Positions 1-3,991 of a stretch of 8,345 bases of DNA are shown piece by piece. Position 1 is the stretch's first letter; the number at the start of each line of letters is the position of its first letter. The stretch is from Deltaproteobacteria bacterium (GTDB lineage: Bacteria > Desulfobacterota > Desulfarculia > Desulfarculales > Desulfarculaceae), in the NCBI GenBank assembly GCA_021815655.1, contig JAKAGJ010000059.1, positions 1 through 8,345 of the forward strand, written 5' to 3'. The notes below the pieces were generated by a model, which had not been told where the DNA came from, made no database searches, and was given only the letters and a program-made list of their open reading frames with translations. Both the position numbers and the translations under genes were made by a program.

Positions 1-358
1 GCGCGGATATGACCGCTTGGTAGGGTCCGCCCAGGTCGGCCTGGCGGTAGTCGGCCTCCAGGATGCGCACCCGCGCCTCCTGGCCGGCCAGGCGCGCCCG
101 GGCTTGGCTTAGCATCTGGGCGGCCAAGTCCACCAGGGTCAGATGGGCGCAGGGGATGGCCTCCAGGATCATGGCGCTAAGAAGCCCGGTACCCGCGCCC
201 AGCTCCAGCATGGGGATGGGCCGCTCATCGCCGCAGATTTGGGGGCGGGGCAGCAGGGACAGGGCCACGCCATAGAAGTCATCGAAACAAGGAATAAACT
301 TGCGCCGGAGTCGATCATACTCCGCCGAGCCCTCATCAAATGCCCGCTGAACGCTCAT
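1..358 (-). CDS. Class I SAM-dependent methyltransferase, N-terminal part (runs off left edge)
   Basis: The first 119 residues of a minus-strand protein are present; the C-terminus lies outside the window. It begins MSVQRAFDEG and reaches the glycine-rich SAM-binding loop ELGAGTG at residues 52-58. The acidic residue that usually contacts the SAM ribose is probably D77 in LVDLA, and EADY follows at 101-104. This order (motif I, motif II, post-II) is the Rossmann-like core of class I methyltransferases, close to the Methyltransf_25/UbiE-like type. The substrate cannot be inferred. The ATG at 358-356 is chosen because the protein reads as a normal N-terminus from there, but no clear Shine-Dalgarno precedes it and the frame stays open further upstream, so the start is uncertain. 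It is divergent from the rlpA-like gene. Confidence 0.8.
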   Translation of the reverse strand, partial: MSVQRAFDEGSAEYDRLRRKFIPCFDDFYGVALSLLPRPQICGDERPIPMLELGAGTGLLSAMILEAIPCAHLTLVDLAAQMLSQARARLAGQEARVRILEADYRQADLGGPYQAVISA

Positions 359-382
359 GGCGAGGCCTTTGGGGAAAATGTC

Positions 383-411
383 TTGTAATGTCGAGCAGTC
401 GGCTGTATACA
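383..411 (+). promoter_or_regulatory. Candidate sigma-70 promoter for the rlpA-like gene
   Basis: TTGTAA (383-388) and TATACA (406-411) are separated by exactly 17 bp, each matching 4 of 6 consensus bases. Transcription would start near 418, giving a 5' leader of about 115 nt before the TTG start at 533. The match is moderate and the region is shared with the divergent methyltransferase gene, so it is only a candidate. Confidence 0.35.
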
Positions 412-413
412 AC

Positions 414-530
414 TTAGCCCTCGCCGCGGAGCTTGTCAAGCAACCCCTTGCCCCGCCAGGCCAAATCACGCATAATGATGACGCGCTCCTGGTTCCAGGG
501 CTCATGGCCGCGCAGATCGGGGAGTAAGTC
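414..530 (-). other. Coding-like tail without a start: possible gene remnant or small ORF
   Basis: On the minus strand an open stretch ends at TAA (416-414) and reads with strongly GC-biased third positions, like a real gene. It includes LPDLRGHEPWNQERVIIM, followed by RDLAWRGKGLLDKLRGEG. No ATG, GTG or TTG lies in frame upstream before it enters the rlpA-like gene on the other strand. The only internal ATG (473-471) would give a 19-residue peptide, with GGAG 12 nt upstream, which is a poor distance. It could be the surviving 3' end of a gene lost by rearrangement, a small leader ORF before the methyltransferase, or chance. I do not recognise the sequence. Confidence 0.25.
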
Positions 531-532
531 TA

Positions 533-1363
533 TTGCCGAGTTGGAACAGGGGCCGGGGGGGCCGCTGGTGGGCGCTGCTATGCGCCCTGGCCCTGTTGTC
601 GGGGCTGTTGGCCGGCTGCGCCAGCAGGCAGGGGCCGGCTCCCCGGGTCTATACCGGCCCGGGGCCGGGCGAGGCGCCGGCCCCCACCCCGGGCAAGGGG
701 GGCCGATTGCCGGCCACCCAGCGCCCCTACACCATCCAGGGCCACACCTACCACCCCCTGTCCAGCGCCCAGGGCTACCAGGAACGGGGCATAGCCTCCT
801 GGTACGGCCCCAACTTCCACGGCAAACGCACCAGCAATGGCGAGGCCTACAACATGGAGGCCCTCACCGCCGCTCACAAGACCCTGCCCATGGATACCTG
901 GGTGGAGGTGACCAACCTGGACAACGGGCGCGAGTTGGTGCTGCGCATAAACGACCGCGGTCCCTTCGTGGACGGCCGCATCATCGACCTCTCCAAGGCA
1001 GCGGCCCGCGACCTGGGGGTCCTGGCCCGAGGCACCGCCCCGGTGGTGGTGCGGGCCCTGGGCTATCGCCAGATGGGCACCGGCGTGGCTGGCCGGCCGG
1101 CGGTGTACGTGCCGCCGCCCTCCTATGAGACCGGCACCTTCACCGTGCAGGTGGGGGCTTTCACCAACCCCGCCAATGCCCGGCGCCTGGCGGCCAAGCT
1201 GCGCCCGGTATGGGGCCAGGTGAGCGTGGTGCGTTACGACCGCGGCGACGCGGTCTTCCACCGCGTGTGGGTGGGCAAGGTGAGCCATTTGCAGGAGGCC
1301 AAGGCCCTGGAAACCAGGCTGCGCGCCTCAGGCCTGGCCAATTCCTTCACCGTGGCTTGGTAG
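533..1363 (+). CDS. rlpA: RlpA-family septal ring lipoprotein (lytic transglycosylase-like) with SPOR domain
   Basis: A 276-residue outer-membrane lipoprotein of the RlpA family, which in characterised members cleaves glycan strands lacking stem peptides at the division septum. The signal peptide ends in a lipobox LAGC with lipidated Cys29. A Pro/Gly-rich linker runs to about residue 80. The double-psi beta-barrel domain spans about 85-175: GIASWYGPNFHGKRTSNGE, then AAHKTLP, then NDRGPF and GRIIDLSKAAA. Family catalytic candidates are E104 (SNGE), H115 and D141 (NDRGP). A C-terminal SPOR domain (about 201-276, starting GTFTVQVGAF) would bind denuded septal peptidoglycan. The TTG start is chosen because GGGGAG at 519-524 sits 8 nt upstream and the lipoprotein signal begins directly. 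Length and domain order are normal for the family. The gene is convergent with the IHF/HU gene. Confidence 0.93.
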   Translation: MPSWNRGRGGRWWALLCALALLSGLLAGCASRQGPAPRVYTGPGPGEAPAPTPGKGGRLPATQRPYTIQGHTYHPLSSAQGYQERGIASWYGPNFHGKRTSNGEAYNMEALTAAHKTLPMDTWVEVTNLDNGRELVLRINDRGPFVDGRIIDLSKAAARDLGVLARGTAPVVVRALGYRQMGTGVAGRPAVYVPPPSYETGTFTVQVGAFTNPANARRLAAKLRPVWGQVSVVRYDRGDAVFHRVWVGKVSHLQEAKALETRLRASGLANSFTVAW

Positions 1364-1412
1364 GCTCGGCGGGGCTAAGATATCTGGGCACATAGGCCGG
1401 ATGGACGGCAAC

Positions 1413-1435
1413 AGCCCCCCTGGAGCAGGGAGGCT
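1413..1435. terminator. Hairpin between convergent genes, possible bidirectional terminator
   Basis: AGCCCCCCT (1413-1421) and AGGGAGGCT (1427-1435) form a 9-bp stem with one C/A mismatch around a 5-nt loop, midway between the convergent stops of the rlpA-like and IHF/HU genes. No T tract follows on either strand, so intrinsic termination is uncertain. Confidence 0.3.
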
Positions 1436-1484
1436 GCGAGAAGGCCGGAGAGTGCTGGCGGGATGGGCCGGGTGGCCCCAGGCT

Positions 1485-1793
1485 CTAATCTTCCTCGTCG
1501 CCGGTGATTTCCTCGCCGTTGATGCGTTTGCGCAGCACTCCTGAGGTCTTGAAGACCACCACCTTGCGCGCCCGGAGCTGCAAGTCGGCTCGGGTCTGGG
1601 GGTTGCGCCCCCGGCGGGCGCGCTTGGCCTTGACCATGAATTTGCCAAAGCCGCTGATGAGGATGTCCTCGCCCTGGCTCAGAGTGTCCTTGATGATCTC
1701 CAGCAAGGTCTCCACCACGTCCCGCGAGCGGCTCTTGGGCAGCTGGGTATCCTCGTAGACCTGGTTGATGATGTTCTCCTTGGTCAGAGCCAC
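1485..1793 (-). CDS. IHF/HU-family nucleoid DNA-binding protein (IHF alpha-like)
   Basis: A 102-residue protein of the bacterial HU/IHF family, dimeric architectural proteins that bend DNA. The start VALTKENIINQVYEDTQ resembles the MALTKADI opening of IHF alpha. The helical N-terminal half is followed by SGFGKF (47-52) and the beta-arm signature GRNPQT (62-67), whose proline intercalates between base pairs in family members. ARKVVVFKTSGVLRKRIN then completes the fold. The short acidic tail EEITGDEED is unusual for such a basic protein. The GTG start at 1793-1791 is chosen over a longer reading because GGAGGG (1806-1801) lies 7 nt upstream and the family N-terminus begins exactly there. A good sigma-70 promoter precedes it. 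IHF commonly assists sigma-54 promoters, two of which are proposed here. IHF alpha, IHF beta and HU cannot be separated firmly by eye. Confidence 0.9.
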   Translation of the reverse strand: MALTKENIINQVYEDTQLPKSRSRDVVETLLEIIKDTLSQGEDILISGFGKFMVKAKRARRGRNPQTRADLQLRARKVVVFKTSGVLRKRINGEEITGDEED

Positions 1794-1876
1794 CAGCCAC
1801 CCCTCCTTTTCATCGGCATCAGCTTGTGTTTTCCAGATGGCCCGCCTCGGGGCGGCCAAGAAGTTTTCGATAGGCG

Positions 1877-1905
1877 AATATGCCCCAGTATTAAGCGCTT
1901 GTCAA
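1877..1905 (-). promoter_or_regulatory. Sigma-70 promoter of the IHF/HU-family gene
   Basis: On the minus strand a perfect -35 TTGACA (1905-1900) is followed after 17 bp by a -10 CATATT (1882-1877, 4 of 6 matches). Transcription would begin near 1870, leaving a leader of about 77 nt before the GTG start at 1793. Confidence 0.6.
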
Positions 1906-2095
1906 TACCTTTAGTCCGTGGACGGCGATCATACGCTCGTTTGAATCTCCTAGCCAGACCTCCCATAACTTAAAGTCAAGCATTGTGAAAATGTATAACA
2001 TAGTAATTATAAGCACTAAACTGCAAAGGACTTCAGTCGCGTCACAGGGTGGCCCAGGTCTGCGCACAGCCCCTGGCAACCCGGCCACCCCCCCC
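1906..2095. other. Intergenic region between divergent IHF/HU and ssrA promoters; inverted repeat at 2047-2090
   Basis: No convincing gene is present. The part from about 1960 to 2030 is AT-rich. Close to the ssrA promoter, GGGTGGCC (2047-2054) and GGCCACCC (2083-2090) are perfect inverted repeats, with CCAGG (2054-2058) and CCTGG (2072-2076) nested inside. The arrangement could form an extended hairpin or act as a protein site just upstream of the ssrA -35 box. No function can be assigned. Confidence 0.4.
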
Positions 2096-2124
2096 TTGCC
2101 CTAAAGGCTGGCAGTGTATATATT
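2096..2124 (+). promoter_or_regulatory. Sigma-70 promoter of ssrA
   Basis: TTGCCC (2096-2101) and TATATT (2119-2124, 5 of 6 matches) are 17 bp apart. The predicted start near 2131 leaves about 20 nt of 5' precursor ahead of the mature tmRNA end at 2152. This agrees with RNase P processing of pre-tmRNA. Confidence 0.6.
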
Positions 2125-2151
2125 TAGTTCGTGATTACCGAGCTGCAGCCC

Positions 2152-2503
2152 GGGGGCGACATGGTTTCGACGGGGGCAGTTGCGGCGCAAGTGGCATGTC
2201 GGGGTCCGTCGGCCCGTTATCCGGTGGGAACTAAAGTAATCGCAGACGATTACGCATACGCCGTAGCCGCGTAAAGGCTACCGTCTCCCCGGTCTACTCC
2301 TGCGGGGCCGGGAGGGGCGACGATTAGCGGGATAGGTTAAGGACACCGCCCAGCCGGTCCGGTACCGAAATAAAAGGTGGGGCTAGCCAAAGACGCATCC
2401 TGCCCTTGGGAGACGACGCGGCGAAATTAAATCAAGGGATAAACATGTAGAAGCTTGTGCCAAATGCTTTCGGACGGGGGTTCGATTCCCCCCGCCTCCA
2501 CCA
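2152..2503 (+). ncRNA. ssrA: tmRNA (transfer-messenger RNA), one-piece, complete
   Basis: This is the trans-translation RNA that rescues stalled ribosomes. The 5' end GGGGGCGACATGGTTTCGAC and the 3' end with the T-arm GGGGGTTCGATTCCCCC and encoded CCA are diagnostic. The acceptor stem pairs GGGGGCG (2152-2158) with CGCCTCC before the discriminator A and CCA (2501-2503), giving 7 pairs with one G-T wobble. The messenger part begins at the resume codon GCA (2242) after the usual AGTAATC context and ends at TAA (2272-2274). The length of 352 nt is normal, and the RNA is not split or permuted. A promoter lies upstream and a terminator hairpin follows at 2534. Confidence 0.97.
2242..2274 (+). other. 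tmRNA proteolysis tag reading frame
   Basis: From the GCA resume codon the frame reads ADDYAYAVAA and then TAA. With the alanine carried by the tmRNA itself, the full tag is AADDYAYAVAA. The hydrophobic AVAA end is the type recognised by ClpXP/ClpAP-like proteases. This is the coding segment within the tmRNA, not a separate gene. Confidence 0.95.
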
Positions 2504-2533
2504 ACTAACCTTATATAATCAACCGGTTAAAAA

Positions 2534-2558
2534 GGCGGCCTTCGGGCCGCCCCGCTTT
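2534..2558 (+). terminator. Intrinsic terminator of ssrA
   Basis: GGCGGCC (2534-2540), loop TTCG and GGCCGCC (2545-2551) make a perfect 7-bp stem with a stable UUCG tetraloop. It is followed after a short CCGC by TTTT (2555-2558). It lies 30 nt beyond the mature tmRNA 3' end, which fits termination followed by 3' trimming. Confidence 0.75.
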
Positions 2559-2808
2559 TGCCCCATTACTCCCCTACCCTTCCCCTTCTTTAGCCTATAG
2601 CCCCTGGGCTGGACCCTCCGCCTGGCGTGGTCCTACGTTACCCTTGGCGAGCCTTGGTTTTGGCCGAGTAAGGCTACCGTCACTGGGGGCTAAGCGGAAT
2701 TCAGTTTTGTGAAATTGAAATTTGTTTTTTTGCCAGAGGCAGCAAAATTTTCCTACCGGGTTTCACGGGGTCTCCACGGCACCCATCGCGTATTGTGTTT
2801 ATTTTTAT
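2559..2808. other. Intergenic region with no gene; partial copy of a tmRNA segment at 2663-2681
   Basis: No coding region or RNA gene is recognisable here. One short tract at 2663-2681, GCCGAGTAAGGCTACCGTC, matches tmRNA positions 2266-2285 (end of tag frame and following bases) with one substitution and one missing A. An AT-rich stretch at about 2698-2752 lies upstream of the PEP-CTERM promoter and may be flexible DNA for activator or IHF binding. Confidence 0.4.
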
Positions 2809-2842
2809 CACAATTGTGCCTAATATCCTCCTAAGGTATTAG
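2809..2842. promoter_or_regulatory. Two adjacent palindromes upstream of the sigma-54-like promoter
   Basis: CACAATTGTG (2809-2818) is a perfect 10-bp palindrome. Directly next to it, CTAATA (2820-2825) and TATTAG (2837-2842) are perfect 6-bp arms of an imperfect 23-bp dyad centred on 2831. They lie at about -82 to -49 from the predicted start at 2891. An additional TTGTG at 2793-2797 is inverted relative to CACAA at 2809-2813. These are candidate activator sites; no regulator is identified. Confidence 0.35.
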
Positions 2843-2864
2843 TTGAGCGAGGGCTATACAAATC

Positions 2865-2880
2865 AGGCATTGAATTTGCT
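2865..2880 (+). promoter_or_regulatory. Sigma-54-like (-24/-12) promoter of the riboswitch/PEP-CTERM transcript
   Basis: AGGCATTGAATTTGCT carries the -24 GGCA (GG at 2866-2867) and the -12 TTGCT (GC at 2878-2879) with exactly 10 bp between GG and GC, as sigma-54 requires. Counting from C2879 as -12 places the start at 2891, one base before the first pair of the riboswitch aptamer. An overlapping TATAAG (2885-2890, with TG at 2882-2883) could be read as an extended -10 for sigma-70. It lacks a -35, and its start near 2897 would cut off the 5' strand of helix P1. PEP-CTERM genes in other bacteria are known to be RpoN-dependent, which supports this reading. Confidence 0.55.
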
Positions 2881-2891
2881 ATGCTATAAGT

Positions 2892-2969
2892 ATTAGCAAA
2901 GCCAAACCCGTCGCGAGGCGGGGACGGAAAGCCGACGGGTCTCCCCGGGAGACGGCTGGGTTGCCTAAT
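2892..2969 (+). promoter_or_regulatory. Cyclic-di-GMP-I (GEMM-I) riboswitch aptamer
   Basis: The GEMM-I core is recognisable: GCCAAACC (2901-2908), GGGACGGAAAGCC (2921-2933) and GGGTTGCC (2958-2965). The intervening hairpin has a GNRA loop, GCGA (2913-2916), and exactly the Vibrio cholerae Vc2 spacing. Using Vc2 numbering, G20 is G2901, A47 is A2928 and C92 is C2964, so the three ligand-contacting bases are conserved. Positions 21-22 and 45-46 (C2902-C2903, G2926-G2927) covary to keep pairing. G rather than A at position 20 argues for cyclic-di-GMP over the cyclic-AMP-GMP subclass. P1 pairs ATTAG (2892-2896) with CTAAT (2965-2969). GCC (2931-2933) pairs with GGC (2954-2956), capped by GTCTCC/GGAGAC. 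The 3' strand of this helix lacks the AUA-type insertion common in the family. Confidence 0.88.
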
Positions 2970-3002
2970 CACCATTAGGATTCCCGGCCGTTTTGTTTTT
3001 TT
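2953..3002 (+). terminator. Riboswitch-controlled intrinsic terminator (expression platform)
   Basis: The lower stem pairs CGGCTGGG (2953-2960) with CCCGGCCG (2983-2990), 8 pairs with one G-T wobble. After a 3x3 internal loop, the upper stem pairs CCTAAT (2964-2969) with ATTAGG (2974-2979) around loop CACC. TTTTGTTTTTTT (2991-3002) follows at once. The 5' arm consists of aptamer bases, including C2964 (ligand contact C92) and the 3' strands of P1 and of the GCC/GGC helix. Folded aptamer and terminator therefore exclude each other. Ligand binding should prevent termination, making this an ON switch. Confidence 0.85.
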
Positions 3003-3037
3003 ATCACAGGGCTGGGCTATACCGGGGAGGCGTGAAA

Positions 3038-3730
3038 ATGAGAAAGCTTACGTTACATGCGGCCACCATATTAGGGATTTGCCTGCTTTTGGGTCTGAGC
3101 AGCCCGGCGCGAGCCGACGACATCAACACCATATCGCTGGCAAGCGTGACCTGGGGCAACCAGGTGGACGTGACCCTGAATGGCAGCCATCTGGGCCTTG
3201 AGAACACCGCCGAGATGAATTTGCTGCTCAACGGATTCCAGGATGTAATCGGCTATTGCGTGGCCATCAACCAGAACGTAACCGTGGGCGGCACCTACGG
3301 CGGCAGCTTCCTCGTCGACCCGACAAGCGGAGGTCCCTCCACCCTGGGAGCCGCCTGGCTGGTGGACCATTACGCCCCCGGCTTGGGCAATCCCTATAGC
3401 CCCAACTACTTGGCCTCCACCATCACCGCCTTGCAGGTGGCCATCTGGGAGGTCACCTACGACTACTCCACCTCGGGCACCTACGCGCTCAACTCCGGCG
3501 CCTTCAGCGTCGCCAACCTGGATTCCGGCATCAGCAACCTGGCCAACAGTTACCTGAAGGCCATGGTGGCGGCGGATTTCACGCAAACGGGTCTGAACTC
3601 CTCCGGCGTCCTGGTCGCGGGCACCGTCGAGCCACCCTCGGTTCCCGAGCCGGGTAGCATGCTGCTCTTCGGCTCGGCGGCTGGTCTGCTGGGCTGGCTG
3701 CGCCGGCGCAAGGGCCAAGCAGCCGCTTGA
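3038..3730 (+). CDS. Secreted PEP-CTERM protein with Cys/Gln thioester-domain-like motifs
   Basis: A 230-residue exported protein. A signal peptide (MRKLTLHAA, hydrophobic core to about 20) probably ends at ARA/DD (26/27). The C-terminus is a classic PEP-CTERM sorting signal: VPEP (202-205), a hydrophobic span (about 208-220) and basic LRRRK. Such tails are recognised by exosortase/EpsH enzymes encoded elsewhere. The mature region holds one cysteine (GYC, C74), then AAWLVDHYAP (105-114) and LQVAIWEVTYD (132-142). YC and TQ/LQxAIW are the paired motifs of thioester domains, where Cys and Gln form an internal thioester; C74-Q133 is the candidate bond. The ATG at 3038 is chosen because GGGGAGG (3024-3030) lies 7 nt upstream. 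An upstream in-frame ATG at 2993 sits inside the terminator T tract. Expression should require riboswitch antitermination. Confidence 0.9.
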   Translation: MRKLTLHAATILGICLLLGLSSPARADDINTISLASVTWGNQVDVTLNGSHLGLENTAEMNLLLNGFQDVIGYCVAINQNVTVGGTYGGSFLVDPTSGGPSTLGAAWLVDHYAPGLGNPYSPNYLASTITALQVAIWEVTYDYSTSGTYALNSGAFSVANLDSGISNLANSYLKAMVAADFTQTGLNSSGVLVAGTVEPPSVPEPGSMLLFGSAAGLLGWLRRRKGQAAA

Positions 3731-3739
3731 CAGGCGGCC

Positions 3740-3798
3740 TGGTGGTGGGCCGGTGCCTCACCACCATGTTTATAATCCGAGCTTTTTTAGCCCACCAC
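3740..3798 (+). repeat. Overlapping inverted repeats after the PEP-CTERM gene, possible terminator
   Basis: TGGTGGTG (3740-3747) pairs perfectly with CACCACCA (3759-3766), extended inside by GGC/GCC past one bulged T. Alternatively GTGGTGGGC (3742-3750) pairs perfectly with GCCCACCAC (3790-3798), enclosing a run of six T (3783-3788). The T run is 17 nt beyond the first stem, so this is not a textbook terminator, but it is the best termination candidate for the PEP-CTERM gene. Confidence 0.35.
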
Positions 3799-3835
3799 TG
3801 ACGCCCATGGGGAGCAATCCCCATGGGCGTCAGTG
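3796..3835. repeat. Perfect 18-bp inverted repeat with 4-nt loop
   Basis: CACTGACGCCCATGGGGA (3796-3813), loop GCAA, and its exact reverse complement at 3818-3835 would make a very stable hairpin from either strand. It lies between the convergent PEP-CTERM and mcp genes. It has no T tract on either side, so it may act as a factor-dependent or bidirectional transcription barrier, an mRNA 3'-end protector, or a small repeat element. Confidence 0.8.
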
Positions 3836-3908
3836 CTGCCACAGATGGTGCTGGCGGGCTTGCTAGAGGCGTTTAGGCAGTAAAGATAGCGGGGTACATG
3901 GTCTGGAG

Positions 3909-3954
3909 GGGGCGGCCCCAAAGGCGGTGGGCCGCCCCATGGGAGCGGCCCACC
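3909..3954 (-). terminator. Two mutually exclusive hairpins downstream of mcp, possible terminator
   Basis: GGTGGGCCGC (3926-3935) and GCGGCCCACC (3945-3954) are a perfect 10-bp stem. GGGGCGGCCC (3909-3918) and GGGCCGCCCC (3929-3938) are another. They share 3929-3935 and cannot both form. On the minus strand the first lies 38 nt beyond the mcp stop codon and is followed only by CCTTT, so intrinsic termination is weakly supported. Confidence 0.4.
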
Positions 3955-3991
3955 TGATTTGCTTGTCTTGCTTGCCTAGGGCCAGGTCCGG

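Noticed and set aside
578..1288. Long minus-strand open frame inside the rlpA-like gene
   Set aside because: It is rich in His, Gly and Ala, without recognisable domains, and lies fully antisense to a well-supported RlpA/SPOR protein. It is a product of high GC content.
1794..1859. N-terminally extended IHF/HU protein starting at 1859
   Set aside because: The extra 22 residues do not resemble the family, and the GGAGGG site lies 7 nt before the GTG at 1793, where the family sequence begins.
1784..1966. Small basic minus-strand ORF beginning MGGLARRFKRAYDRR
   Set aside because: It has no Shine-Dalgarno, runs through the IHF/HU promoter and ends inside that gene in another frame.
2793..2813. 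CRP/FNR-type site formed by TTGTG and CACAA
   Set aside because: The spacing between half-sites is 11 nt, too wide for the usual TGTGA-N6-TCACA arrangement.
2885..2890. TATAAG with upstream TG as an extended -10 sigma-70 promoter
   Set aside because: No -35 box is seen, and the start near 2897 would remove the 5' strand of aptamer helix P1. The overlapping GG-N10-GC element fits better, although dual use is not excluded.
2892..2969. Cyclic-AMP-GMP (GEMM-Ib) specificity
   Set aside because: When aligned on the C21-C22/G45-G46 pairs, position 20 is G (2901), not the A that marks that subclass.
2993..3037. Upstream in-frame start for the PEP-CTERM protein giving 15 more residues
   Set aside because: It lies inside the terminator T tract, has no Shine-Dalgarno, and would spoil the signal peptide. 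The ATG at 3038 has a strong site at the right distance.
3071..3718. Long minus-strand open frame antisense to the PEP-CTERM gene
   Set aside because: Its composition is low-complexity and it has no motifs. The plus strand shows signal peptide, sorting signal and ribosome-binding site.
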